Positions 28,093 through 37,728 of a stretch of DNA of 64,000 nt are shown in pieces; position 1 is the stretch's first letter, and each line of letters begins with the position of its first letter. Made by a program: the position numbers and the translations under genes. Source of the stretch: Vibrio intestinalis (GTDB taxonomy: Bacteria > Pseudomonadota > Gammaproteobacteria > Enterobacterales > Vibrionaceae); the NCBI RefSeq assembly GCF_025195085.2, contig NZ_JANAVY020000001.1, forward strand, positions 372,001-436,000. The letters run 5' to 3'. The notes under the pieces were generated by a model. It saw only the letters and a program-made list of their open reading frames with translations. It had not been told where the DNA came from and made no database searches.

Positions 28093-29616
28093 TTAACCCA
28101 CTTTTAAATGCAGGATGAGCGTTGTCCCCACCCCTTCTTTAATATTCAGTTTTATCCGGCCGTTTTGCGCCTGAGCACAGAGTTTCGCTGAGTAAGCACC
28201 GATGCCCATGCCATCAATTTTTCCAGAGGTGACAAACTTATTGAAAAACTGACCGCGAATATTAATGGGTACTTCGCCAACATTGTGCACTGAGATGATA
28301 ATTTCATCCTCTTTGCGTTCAGATTTGACCGTCACGCGAGTACCGTTGGGCGCAGCCTCTATGGCGTTCGAGATCAAGTTACAAAACATCGTGTAACTGA
28401 GTAAATCATCCCCTTGGTAGATATGGGCAGGGTCCACATCCAAGATAACTCGTATCTGTTTCTCATCCGCTTTGGCTTTAAAACTAGACGCGACTTTTTG
28501 CAACACATTTTCCGCAGTGACCGGCTCTAGCGCTTTGGAATACAAGCCCTGCTCTAGCTCCATCAGAATACTGTGGTTTTCTAACATTCGGCCAATCACG
28601 GCAGAGTTTTCTTTGACCACCTCGACATCTTCTTGAGTGGTTTCACCATTCATCAAGGTCGTCATGATTGCTGTCAGCGGGTTGCGCACATCGTGCAAGA
28701 AAGTTTGGTCTGCATCATCGCGCATCCGAGCAGACTGAATCAGCACTTCCACTTGGTTCACCAGCTTTTGTCTTTGCACCACCGCATTCATGTGGGCTTC
28801 AACACGCGCTAACACTATTTCAGGGACAACAGGCTTGGTAATGTAATCGACCGCACCGAGCTTGAGCCCTTTCACCACATCGTCGGTTTGCGACAAAGCA
28901 GAAACAAAGATAATCGGAATAAACTCCGTTTCCGGATTCGCTTTCAGTGCTCGACACACCGATAAGCCATCCATTTCAGGCATCATGATATCGAGTAGAA
29001 TCAAATCCGGTTTATCGGGCTTGGAGCAAATATCTATCGCTTGAGCACCACTGCGGCACACTCGTATTTTGTAAAGCGGTTTTAAGAGTTCACCAAACAC
29101 CTGTAGATTTGATGGCTCATCATCCACGACTAAGATGGTGCGTTTAGTTTCTTTCTCAACAACTACTTCTTTATCTCGATTCCGACTTATCGTATTTGCG
29201 GGAATTGGCGATACGAAGGCTTTATGAACTCGTTCACTCAACGTTGCCATCGAAAATGGCTTAATCAAATACTCAGAGACCCCTGCTTCAATAGCATCGA
29301 CAACATCGCTTTGATGTAAGTTGCCAGTCAGCATAATAAAAGGAATGGTTTTATGGGCTTCTGATTTTCTAACGAAACGCAGTAACTCCAAACCATCCAT
29401 TTTGGGCATTTTCCAGTCAGAAACAATGATATCGAATACATTGTGCTCCAGTCGGTAAATCGCCTCTTTACCATCTTTTGCTTTTAAGATGGTTTTAAAA
29501 CCTAGCTGTTCAAACGCGCTGTATAAAGTTCGTGTCACTGCTTCAAAATCATCGACAATTAACACGCTCAATTCTTTGTACGGCGACTCCTTTGCCATTA
29601 ATTTATAGTTTTCCAT
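28093..29616 (-). CDS. REC-REC-histidine kinase signalling protein
   Basis: 507-aa cytosolic two-component protein with receivers in front of a kinase-type module. REC1 is at about residues 15-135 (phospho-Asp in IIVSDWKMPKMDG), REC2 at about 160-280 (LILLDIMMPEMDG). A dimerisation helix has a His-box variant, FLHDVRNPLTAIM (about residue 310), and a C-terminal HATPase_c domain has the N-box CNLISNAIEAAP and the G-box GMGIGAYSAK. No membrane segment or DNA-binding domain. It ends a three-gene operon and probably takes phosphate from the large hybrid kinase. ATG 29616 is chosen because GGAAG lies eight bases upstream; GTG 29622 is too close to it. Confidence 0.9.
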   Translation of the reverse strand: MENYKLMAKESPYKELSVLIVDDFEAVTRTLYSAFEQLGFKTILKAKDGKEAIYRLEHNVFDIIVSDWKMPKMDGLELLRFVRKSEAHKTIPFIMLTGNLHQSDVVDAIEAGVSEYLIKPFSMATLSERVHKAFVSPIPANTISRNRDKEVVVEKETKRTILVVDDEPSNLQVFGELLKPLYKIRVCRSGAQAIDICSKPDKPDLILLDIMMPEMDGLSVCRALKANPETEFIPIIFVSALSQTDDVVKGLKLGAVDYITKPVVPEIVLARVEAHMNAVVQRQKLVNQVEVLIQSARMRDDADQTFLHDVRNPLTAIMTTLMNGETTQEDVEVVKENSAVIGRMLENHSILMELEQGLYSKALEPVTAENVLQKVASSFKAKADEKQIRVILDVDPAHIYQGDDLLSYTMFCNLISNAIEAAPNGTRVTVKSERKEDEIIISVHNVGEVPINIRGQFFNKFVTSGKIDGMGIGAYSAKLCAQAQNGRIKLNIKEGVGTTLILHLKVG

Positions 29617-29629
29617 AACCACGCTTCCG

Positions 29630-30727
29630 TTAGTGAGGGTGTTCGTCTTTATATTGTTGAGCGATCTGATTGAACTGGTCAGCGATTTCTTCGAATGCTT
29701 CTACCATTATCGGATCAAAGTGACTTCCTTTACCTTCTGTGATGATCTCGACCGCTTTCTCATGGGAGAAGGCCGGCTTATAAACGCGCGCAGAGATTAG
29801 CGCGTCATACACGTCGGCAATGGCCATTAAACGTGCAGAAACTGGAATTTGCTCGCCGCTAATACCTTCAGGGTAGCCCGAACCATCCCATTTTTCATGA
29901 TGTGAATAAGCGATTTCTTTGGCAAAAGTTAAGAAGTTATCTGCAATACCTAACGAGCCTTCTGCCGCTTCTATTGCGTCTTTACCGTAAGCCGCGTGCT
30001 TTTTCATTTCGGTAAATTCTTCATCGGTCAATTTGCCCGGTTTAAGCAAAATGCTGTCGACGATGCCAACTTTGCCAATGTCATGCAAAGGCGCTGATTT
30101 GTATAAGGCAGTAATAATATCCGGCTGTAGATATTCTCGGTATTTCGGTGTTTGAGATAGCGCCTGCGCAAGCACTTTGACGTATTTCTGGGTACGTCGA
30201 ATGTGGTTGCCAGTTTCAGGGTCTCGAGATTCAGCCAAAGCGCCCATAGCAACCATGGCCACATCTTGTAAGTCATTGAGTTGCTGAGTACGCTCAACCA
30301 CCTTTTCTTCCAGCACTTCGTTCTGACGCGCCAATTGATCGCGAGCCGATTTTAAGGCTAAGTGATTTTTGACGCGTTCTTTAAGGATTGGTGGGCTAAT
30401 AGGCTTAGTGATGTAATCCACCGCGCCCAGTGATAACCCTTTTGTTTCATCATCTTCTTGCGATTTCGCGGTTAAGAATATGACCGGAATATCACACGTG
30501 TCTTCAGAGTCCTTAAGTCGGCGGCAAACCTCATAACCATCCATTTCCGGCATCATAACGTCCAGCAAGATTAAATCGGGTTTACGTTTACCGATGATTT
30601 TTAGTGCCATTTCCCCGCTCACCGCAGCTTGCACTAAATAGTCGCCTGACAGAACGCCTTTAACGACTTCGATATTGGTGACTGTATCGTCGACAGCCAA
30701 AATGGTCGCTTTTTTTCCTGTGCTCAT
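29630..30727 (-). CDS. REC-HD-GYP c-di-GMP phosphodiesterase
   Basis: 365-aa response regulator with a catalytic output, like RpfG. The receiver (about residues 8-125) has its phospho-Asp in LILLDVMMPEMDGYE. A coiled-coil linker follows, then an HD-GYP domain (about 160-350): HDIGKVGI carries the metal HD pair and HHEKWDGSGYPEGI the GYP signature, so c-di-GMP hydrolysis is expected. ATG 30727 has a GGAAG site five bases upstream; an ATG four codons earlier forms part of that site. The gene follows the hybrid kinase by 20 bases. Confidence 0.93.
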   Translation of the reverse strand: MSTGKKATILAVDDTVTNIEVVKGVLSGDYLVQAAVSGEMALKIIGKRKPDLILLDVMMPEMDGYEVCRRLKDSEDTCDIPVIFLTAKSQEDDETKGLSLGAVDYITKPISPPILKERVKNHLALKSARDQLARQNEVLEEKVVERTQQLNDLQDVAMVAMGALAESRDPETGNHIRRTQKYVKVLAQALSQTPKYREYLQPDIITALYKSAPLHDIGKVGIVDSILLKPGKLTDEEFTEMKKHAAYGKDAIEAAEGSLGIADNFLTFAKEIAYSHHEKWDGSGYPEGISGEQIPVSARLMAIADVYDALISARVYKPAFSHEKAVEIITEGKGSHFDPIMVEAFEEIADQFNQIAQQYKDEHPH

Positions 30728-30747
30728 AGCTTCTTCCATAAATTTAC

Positions 30748-33700
30748 TTAATTGATAAACGTGGTCGCCGCAGCTTTAATCTTAGCTAACTGCTCTGCTG
30801 CCTGTTCAAATTCATATTGTTCAATTGGCAGCTTAAGTTGCTCTAGTTCACCGCGTGTCCAGCTGTCTATATCCGATTCCAGCAAGTCATCTAAGTACTC
30901 GACGATGGATGAATCAAACATCTCAATCATCTGTTCCATTTTTTCAATATGCTCAGCAATACTGGCCTGATTTGAGCCTTCACTTGCCGCATCCAAATCA
31001 GCATTATTCTCAGCGATAAGCGCTTCAATCAATGGAGTTGCTTGGTCAAAATCAAACATCGAGAGCGCATCTTGAATGGCATTAATTTGCTCTGCTTGCA
31101 CTTTGGTTGGCATACAAGTCACCATCTCATCAAAGGTATCGCTTGCCGAGCTATCAAAGTCATCAATCTGACGTTGTAAGGTTTGCGCCAACTCAGCAAA
31201 GCGTTTGCTATCGGCTTGTGAAGGCTGCTCGGATGAAGTCGCTTGAGCTAAGGCCGACTCTATAGCCCCTAACATAGTGGTTACTCGCTCTTCTAGCTCA
31301 GCGATTTGGGATTCAAGTTCAGGAGTTACTTCACAGCGCTGCTGTTCTTGCTGTTCTTGCTGTTCCACCAAGGCATGCTCGATGCGCTCAGACGGCTCAA
31401 TAAGATCATTAGCACCGATGTTGCCCGCGATGCCTTTCAGCGTGTGAGCGATAATGACCGCTTTACCGATATCTTCCCCTTGCAGGGCGATATTCAGTCG
31501 CTCAATCACATTCGACTCTGACTCAACCACACGGGCGAGAGTCTTTTTATACGCCTTCACGTTTCCGGCCATACGCGCCAATGCCGCTTGAGTATCAAAC
31601 CCTTCGATCTCAATCGACTCTTGTTCAACGGATTCAGCGGCTTCCACTGATTGGCCGGTTGGTTCAATCCATTCGGCTAGGGTTTTGAATACTTGGTTTG
31701 GATTGATTGGTTTCGAAAGGTGATCGTTCATGCCTGCTTCCAGACATTTCTCTTTGTCACCCGACATGGCGTTGGCAGTCATCGCGATAATAGGCAGCTC
31801 TGCAAACTGAGGTTTTTGACGAATCGCACGCGTTGCTTGATAACCATCCATCACTGGCATTTGAATATCCATCAATACCAAGTCGTATTCATGTTGATCT
31901 ACTTTATCGACGGCTTGTTGGCCGTTATCTGCCGTATCCACATCTAAGCCAGCAAGTGTCAGTAGTTCGATGGCAATTTGCTGGTTAATCTCGTTATCTT
32001 CGACAAGCAGTACTTTCGCGCCAGCAATGCCCTGTGTCACCGACACGTCAAGGTTATCTGAAGCGCGACTCTTGTTACTGATTGCGCGCTTGCAGACCAC
32101 TTTCAACACGGTATCAAGCAAAGTTGAAGCGCTGATTGGCTTGGTCATCGAGCCATCGACTTTGGTCTCTTTTGCCAGCTTAAGCATGTCATCACGGTCA
32201 TACGCCGTCACCATCACAAAGTGTGGCTTCTCTGTGATCTCTTGATGAGCGACAATCGCTTTACCTAGCTCAATGCCGTCCATGTTTGGCATCTTCCAAT
32301 CGGCTAATACCAAGCTAAATGGATTCTGTTCTTTCTCCGCCAATACCAGTTTTTCTAACGCTTCTGCCCCTGAAGAAGCGACATCAGGTTTGAACCGTAA
32401 GCTTTCACAGATGCTGAACAGGATTTCACGCGCCGCAACGCTGTCATCAACGATCAGTACCGATAAGTTCTCTACTTTTTTCGCTGACTCAATTCGGCTT
32501 TGCACTTCATGCTCTGAAATATCAAACTCAGCGGTAAAGAAGAAGGTACTGCCTTCCCCTGCCACGCTTTCGACCCAAATGTCTCCGTTCATCATTTCAG
32601 TTAAGGTTTTACAGATGGTTAAACCTAAACCTGTGCCACCATATTTACGGGTTGTCGAAGCATCAGCCTGACTAAACGATTGGAATAGGCGCGAGATCTG
32701 CTCCTGTGTCATACCAATACCGGTATCCTTAACCGAGAATCGCGTCTTAATGGTATTGCCGTTGTTACTGAGCATTTCAGCGCGCACAATGATCTCACCT
32801 GAGTCGGTAAACTTGATCGCGTTGTTGGTTAAGTTAAGCAAGATTTGCCCTAAACGCAGCGGGTCGCCAATTAGGTTATTTGGCATGTTCGGGTCAATAT
32901 CGGTCAGTAATTCGATGCTTTTTTCTTGGCCCTTCTGAGCGACGACTTGCACCAGCTGCTCTACCGCATCATCTAACTCAAACTCCGTCGCCTCTAAATC
33001 CAGCTTACCTGCCTCAATTTTAGAGAAATCGAGAATGTCATTAATAATGCCCAACAGCGATTCTGCCGACGTTTGAATTTTGTTGACGTAATCGCGCTGC
33101 TTACGATCTAAGTCGGTTTGCATCGCCAAGTAACTCATACCGATGATCGCATTCATTGGTGTGCGAATTTCATGGCTCATGTTAGCAAGGAAGTCGCTCT
33201 TCGCCTTGGTTGCCTCTTCCGCTTTTTTCTTAGCTAGCATCAATTCGCGCTCAGCTTCTTTACGCTCTGTCGCATCACGAACGATACCGGTAAACGACAG
33301 TTCGCCATCGATAAACGCATCACTGATCGCCACCTCAATATCAATCTCACTGCCATCTGGCTTATAACCCGTGAATTCAAACAGTAAGTTGCTGACATCG
33401 CCCTGCTCTGCCGCTTCTAAATAGACTTGTTGGAACGGCCTATCCATCAGAGTGCTGATATTGGTTTTCTCGCTGATCACTTGCTCGGCCTGATAGCCAA
33501 AGATTTGCTCCGCTGCGGGGCTAAACTCCAAAATTGTCCCGTCAGAGTTAACCACTATGATGCCGTCAGAAGCGTTATCGATAATGGTTCGTGTGCGCTG
33601 CGCATTGACTTGTAGCTCAGCGGTGCGTTGATCAACGAGCACTTCCAAATCTGCCTGAGCGCGCGCCAGTGCACGGGTTGCACGAGTACCGATACGCAAG

Positions 33701-36162
33701 GTGAAAATACTGGTGCTGAGCATTAAGGTGAGCGCTACTGCCAGAATAGACCAAACAGTAATTTTGAATGTTTTCAGCAGCGCGTAGGCTTCATCCACAT
33801 CCATTTCAGCTGCGATGCCGACATTGAGCACTTCATCCCACACCCAACTGCCGACAACCGGAATGCCCCGATAGTCGTTATATCCCTTAAGGTTAACTCC
33901 TGCCTCACGGTCTGAGATGCTTTGCGCCATTTCGGTTAGAGGCCAAGAAGCATCTGCGTCCATTGGCGTTTCAGTCAAATTAACGCCTGGGTTAGCAACG
34001 CGTAAATGTAGCGATGAACTCACGCCCTCATCCAATAAACCAATTTCACGCAACTGATCTTCAAATCGCACATTCGATAGCAGCAAACCTGTGCGATCAA
34101 TCGCGTAAGTTTCACCGCTTCGGCCAATAAAGCCCGCCGACAGTACAGTAGAAAATACGCCTTCAAAGTTGACCCGCTTGGTTAACACCGCAATCACTTG
34201 GTTCGCTGAGTTATAAATAGGCACAGCAAAGAACATGGTTGGAGGATTAGATTTGCCATCGTGGTTTTCTAACGCGACATCAGAGCGAATTGGCGGAATG
34301 AACACGCCACGTCCGCTCAACACCTCTTCCATTAAATCTGGGCGGTTAAGTTGAATCAGGTTAATGCCACCAATGTTGGCATCCCGACGAGAAGATAAGC
34401 TGATTTTTTCTGGCGAAATAATGAAATAGCCAAATGACCCAGCAATGCCGGTACGCTCATTAATGAAGGCGCGGATATCATCTTGAATCGGCGCAGAGAT
34501 CAATGCACTTGGTGTAGGCGTGATCTCTAACAGCTCTTCGACCATCTCCACCAACTGGGGATTACGGCCTAACTGACCGAGGCTATCTAGCTCTAGCTCT
34601 ACCCAACCTGTCATACGTTTGTGCGTAGAAGTCAATAAGGTGCTCAAGCTATAGTTGATAGCACTAATACTCTGCCTCTCAGCGTAACGCGTGACCATTA
34701 GGGCTGTGGTAAGCAAAGCAATACATAAGATGACCTGAACAGAAATCACAGAGTGCTTAAAGCTTTTGCTTGAGAACTTGTTGGCCAGTTCTTTATCACT
34801 GGCTTGGAAAACCTTAAGGGTAATAAAACCTAAAATTAAGAACAGAACGATAACCGCTGCAACCACATAACGCAGCGATTCAAGTAAGCTTTGGTTGTCT
34901 TGATTAAGTTCAATCGCCTGTGCTGGCTGATACCAGTCGTTCTTGGTGAGAATCAGATCGCGCAGCTCCAGCGAATCTAAGCCTTTTTGTAGAATGGGTT
35001 GCAGTTCTGGATGCTGATTCGAAGACCATAAATGCAATGTGGAAGGTGATACAACATCTTCATTTATTGAGCGTAAACGCGACTCTTGATTAGTCGCCAA
35101 CCAGTTCAAAATCACCGTTTCAGCATCTAATACCGCATCGGCCTTGCCATCAAGCACGGCTTTAATCGCTTGGTCGATCCCCGGCGTTTCAATCACCTTA
35201 ATATCTGGGTAGAGCGTTCGAACCTTTTCGATGGTGGTGTAACCCTCTGAAATGGCGATAGTCGCTTGGGACAGATCAGAGGCCAAACGATACGGCGCAT
35301 CCTGCTTAACAAAAAACAGCTCTCTCACAAGAAAGTACGGCGTAGAAAAATCGCCAAATTCTTTGCGTGCTTCACTTTGATAGGCGTGCGGCAATACATC
35401 TAGCTCACCACGTTCAAACATAGCAAGCAAATCGCTCCACTCACCGTCAACAAGCTCAACATTCAGGCCGGTTTTGTGCATGATTTGGTTAACAATCTCG
35501 CCCGCTACCCCCCCCACTTGGTGATCATCAAGGCGATAAAGCATTGGTGGCCAATTTTCGACACCGACCTTAATGGTATTTTCACTGATCCACTGCTTTT
35601 CTGCTTGAGTTAACTTTAGCTCGCTTTCTTCGCGCTGTTTCTTCGCGCGCTGCTCAATTCGGTTAGCCAAATTAAGCAACAAACCCATGTATTGATTTTT
35701 GTAGTGGTGATAGTCATCGCTGTTGATGAGATCCATGGCGGCTTTACGATCACCCGCTTTTGCGTAATCTAAAGCTCGCATTTCCCACTCGACTAACAAA
35801 AAGTTCGCCGCTTCGAGATCACTAACGATTTCCCTATCGCTGTCTGTTTGACTACCCAGTAACGCGTTGATCAGAGCTGTAAGCTTTGGCTCATAATCGT
35901 AATAACGGTCTAACCATTTTTCATCGCCAGAAAAGGCATAACTGAGCACAGATGAGGTCAAGACTTCATCCAAGTACTTAAGTTCAATAGCGATATTTTT
36001 GACTTGCGACTCCGTTAGCTCCCCCTGTAATGAAGGTGGTAACCCATTGAAATCGGCCTGTGTGCGAGGAGAAAAGCCTAAACAAACGAAAATAGAAAGA
36101 AGAGAAATAAAAAAAAGTGAGATTCTTTCTCGTTGCCAAAGCTGCTTTATACAACATTGCAT
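30748..36162 (-). CDS. Giant BvgS-like hybrid histidine kinase, 1804 aa
   Basis: Membrane sensor kinase and the first gene of the operon. A signal peptide (about 1-36), a helical periplasmic region, a type 3 solute-binding domain (about 200-420, as in BvgS/EvgS), two close transmembrane helices (about 437-455 and 473-492), a second periplasmic Cache-like sensor (about 500-795), a third helix (about 800-825), a PAS domain (about 860-980), HisKA with His in MSHEIRTPMN (about 1000), HATPase_c (about 1105-1225), REC1 (Asp in LADWKMPNMDG, about 1290), REC2 (Asp in VLMDIQMPVMDG, about 1430), an Hpt domain (IAHTLKGIAGNI, about 1575), then about 200 acidic helical residues. Two separate periplasmic sensors in one kinase is unusual. 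ATG 36162 replaces a TTG two codons earlier. Confidence 0.92.
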   Translation of the reverse strand: MQCCIKQLWQRERISLFFISLLSIFVCLGFSPRTQADFNGLPPSLQGELTESQVKNIAIELKYLDEVLTSSVLSYAFSGDEKWLDRYYDYEPKLTALINALLGSQTDSDREIVSDLEAANFLLVEWEMRALDYAKAGDRKAAMDLINSDDYHHYKNQYMGLLLNLANRIEQRAKKQREESELKLTQAEKQWISENTIKVGVENWPPMLYRLDDHQVGGVAGEIVNQIMHKTGLNVELVDGEWSDLLAMFERGELDVLPHAYQSEARKEFGDFSTPYFLVRELFFVKQDAPYRLASDLSQATIAISEGYTTIEKVRTLYPDIKVIETPGIDQAIKAVLDGKADAVLDAETVILNWLATNQESRLRSINEDVVSPSTLHLWSSNQHPELQPILQKGLDSLELRDLILTKNDWYQPAQAIELNQDNQSLLESLRYVVAAVIVLFLILGFITLKVFQASDKELANKFSSKSFKHSVISVQVILCIALLTTALMVTRYAERQSISAINYSLSTLLTSTHKRMTGWVELELDSLGQLGRNPQLVEMVEELLEITPTPSALISAPIQDDIRAFINERTGIAGSFGYFIISPEKISLSSRRDANIGGINLIQLNRPDLMEEVLSGRGVFIPPIRSDVALENHDGKSNPPTMFFAVPIYNSANQVIAVLTKRVNFEGVFSTVLSAGFIGRSGETYAIDRTGLLLSNVRFEDQLREIGLLDEGVSSSLHLRVANPGVNLTETPMDADASWPLTEMAQSISDREAGVNLKGYNDYRGIPVVGSWVWDEVLNVGIAAEMDVDEAYALLKTFKITVWSILAVALTLMLSTSIFTLRIGTRATRALARAQADLEVLVDQRTAELQVNAQRTRTIIDNASDGIIVVNSDGTILEFSPAAEQIFGYQAEQVISEKTNISTLMDRPFQQVYLEAAEQGDVSNLLFEFTGYKPDGSEIDIEVAISDAFIDGELSFTGIVRDATERKEAERELMLAKKKAEEATKAKSDFLANMSHEIRTPMNAIIGMSYLAMQTDLDRKQRDYVNKIQTSAESLLGIINDILDFSKIEAGKLDLEATEFELDDAVEQLVQVVAQKGQEKSIELLTDIDPNMPNNLIGDPLRLGQILLNLTNNAIKFTDSGEIIVRAEMLSNNGNTIKTRFSVKDTGIGMTQEQISRLFQSFSQADASTTRKYGGTGLGLTICKTLTEMMNGDIWVESVAGEGSTFFFTAEFDISEHEVQSRIESAKKVENLSVLIVDDSVAAREILFSICESLRFKPDVASSGAEALEKLVLAEKEQNPFSLVLADWKMPNMDGIELGKAIVAHQEITEKPHFVMVTAYDRDDMLKLAKETKVDGSMTKPISASTLLDTVLKVVCKRAISNKSRASDNLDVSVTQGIAGAKVLLVEDNEINQQIAIELLTLAGLDVDTADNGQQAVDKVDQHEYDLVLMDIQMPVMDGYQATRAIRQKPQFAELPIIAMTANAMSGDKEKCLEAGMNDHLSKPINPNQVFKTLAEWIEPTGQSVEAAESVEQESIEIEGFDTQAALARMAGNVKAYKKTLARVVESESNVIERLNIALQGEDIGKAVIIAHTLKGIAGNIGANDLIEPSERIEHALVEQQEQQEQQRCEVTPELESQIAELEERVTTMLGAIESALAQATSSEQPSQADSKRFAELAQTLQRQIDDFDSSASDTFDEMVTCMPTKVQAEQINAIQDALSMFDFDQATPLIEALIAENNADLDAASEGSNQASIAEHIEKMEQMIEMFDSSIVEYLDDLLESDIDSWTRGELEQLKLPIEQYEFEQAAEQLAKIKAAATTFIN

Positions 36163-36596
36163 ACGCAAACATCCTGTCTACAAAACTAATATCAATACCG
36201 TACAATATCTCTTTGTTAGCAGCAATTTAATCCGCTCAAAAATTCAGCATACGATCAATAATTCGTTAATATTTTGAGGCAAGTAACGAGCTGTTTTTTA
36301 TAAAGTTACCATAAAATGCAACATTCCAACCTTGTACGTAAAAACAACCAGCGAAACCATTGATTGGAGAGCAATACTCTACCGCTTTCGATGCCGTACA
36401 CGCCTAACCGTGTGAATATTCTGCTTTTTAAGTCTAAATCGATTAACAAATCGCCAAAAATTAATTTTTCTTAGTTAAAAGAATGACTTGTACCAAAGTT
36501 ATTAAGCATTAACCCTGCTAAGATATGCATCATTATGATCAATTGTTGTTTCGGTTTATTCCGCACGCATAAATGCTCTAACCACCCAACAAACGA

Positions 36597-36624
36597 GCAA
36601 ATACAGTGCGAATACGGTATTTGC
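36597..36624. promoter_or_regulatory. Inverted repeat, possible operator
   Basis: GCAAATAC (36597-36604) and GTATTTGC (36617-36624): perfect 8-bp arms with centres 20 bases apart (two helical turns). It lies about 100 bases upstream of the first gene of the small-gene cluster. Confidence 0.35.
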
Positions 36625-36688
36625 CATCAAATTTACAGAACAACCGTACTAATAAGCAGTTAAAGCACCCCCGACAGTAATCAGTTCG

Positions 36689-36701
36689 GACATTTATCGG
36701 A
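36689..36701. repeat. Left copy of 13-bp repeat flanking the small-gene cluster
   Basis: GACATTTATCGGA, identical to 40564-40576. This copy ends 17 bases before the first gene of the cluster, the other starts one base after its last stop codon. Confidence 0.6.
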
Positions 36702-36718
36702 ATCTAAACCACCTTACT

Positions 36719-37126
36719 ATGAAATATTTACTTCTTTTCGCCAGCGCATTTATGGCGTTTTCTTGCTTGGCAGAGCAAGAGGTCGATTGCAGCAACCCCG
36801 TTACTAGCCTTGATTTTAACTACTGTATGGGACTAGAGGCTGAACAAGCCAATCAGCAGCTTGAACATTACTGGCAAAAAAGCCTAGAACGAAACAGCTT
36901 TGACCCAACCCTTGTAGAAGAAATGAAAGTGGCCCATGAAAAATGGGATGCTTACCGCCAATCTCACTGCGATTCTATTTATACCATGTGGCGTGAAGGA
37001 ACGATCCGAAACGCAAAATGGCTGAACTGCCGTATCCAATTGACCAAGCAGCGCACCCATATTTTGTGGGAGAATTTTTTGACCTACGCAGACAGCACAC
37101 CGCCAGTGCTACCAGAGCCAAAATAA
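36719..37126 (+). CDS. LprI-like (DUF1311) secreted protein
   Basis: 135-aa periplasmic protein resembling the lysozyme-inhibitor LprI/DUF1311 family. A signal peptide covers residues 1-18 (ending CLA), and four later cysteines are placed as in the family (VDCSNP, NYCMGLE, SHCDSIY, LNCRIQLTKQRT), with the helix motif EAEQANQQLEHYW and the WDAYRQSHC block. Some relatives inhibit lysozyme, most are untested. The next gene starts two bases after its stop. It begins a run of seven closely packed small genes. Confidence 0.75.
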   Translation: MKYLLLFASAFMAFSCLAEQEVDCSNPVTSLDFNYCMGLEAEQANQQLEHYWQKSLERNSFDPTLVEEMKVAHEKWDAYRQSHCDSIYTMWREGTIRNAKWLNCRIQLTKQRTHILWENFLTYADSTPPVLPEPK

Positions 37127-37128
37127 AT

Positions 37129-37728
37129 ATGAACCAAAACGTTACTTTTCAGCCGAACCAAACACCAATGAATAAAACGTTAGCTTGGGCTGCCATCCTT
37201 GCTTTGCCCCTTGGTATGTACGGCTTTTTCATCGAATTTGTTCCCACTGAGATGGTGAGCAAAGTCGCTAAAACCTTAGCCGTCATTTTGACCATTGTGA
37301 TTTTGGCCTTGTTCCGTAAAGGTGTCGCGAGCAAGATGATGTCTAAACGCAAGATATTCCAAGCGATCGAATTTGTATTTCGAGTATTTTTAATTGGCTA
37401 TACCTTGCACATTTGCTTTGCCTACAGTGTGCCAGGATTACACGCTCGCCTACTTGGGAAGCAATACGCCAATGTGCAAATCGTCATGCCGCGTGAAAAC
37501 CATGCTTCGCGTGAGTGTGAATTCGTCATAGAAAACGACTATCTAGAACCAACGTTACATGGTTATGTCTGCATTTCAGAAACAAGCTATTTGACCAAAG
37601 ACCAAGTGTACATATTATCTGGCTACCAAAGCTCACTTGGCTTTTATGTCAAACATGCTGTACCTAACTCTGCGTTTAAAAAAATCTTACAAGACATAAA
37701 ACAAGAACGCGGGACTGCCGAATCATGA
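37129..37728 (+). CDS. Membrane protein of unknown function, 199 aa
   Basis: Unrecognised. Three hydrophobic helices in the first 110 residues (LAWAAILALPLGMYGFFI, KTLAVILTIVILALF, VFRVFLIGYTLHICFAY), then a soluble C-terminal part with two cysteines (ECEFVIE and GYVCISE) that would sit outside if the topology is N-in. ATG 37129 directly follows the stop of the LprI-like gene; a second ATG at 37168 is possible. The end overlaps the next gene by four bases (ATGA), so it is translated with it. Confidence 0.7.
   Translation: MNQNVTFQPNQTPMNKTLAWAAILALPLGMYGFFIEFVPTEMVSKVAKTLAVILTIVILALFRKGVASKMMSKRKIFQAIEFVFRVFLIGYTLHICFAYSVPGLHARLLGKQYANVQIVMPRENHASRECEFVIENDYLEPTLHGYVCISETSYLTKDQVYILSGYQSSLGFYVKHAVPNSAFKKILQDIKQERGTAES

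Larger units (their letters stand above)
36169..36718. other. Intergenic region, 550 bp
   Basis: AT-rich region between the divergent signalling operon and the small-gene cluster. It must hold both promoters. Two structures were seen: an inverted repeat GCAAATAC/GTATTTGC (36597-36624) and the left copy of a 13-bp direct repeat (36689-36701). No ORF with a ribosome site was found. Confidence 0.6.

Noticed and set aside
30028..30297. Minus-strand ORFs inside the HD-GYP and kinase genes, and plus-strand shadows of hrpA, hrpB and the kinase
   Set aside because: They are frames opposite or offset to genes with intact domain motifs and have no independent start signals.
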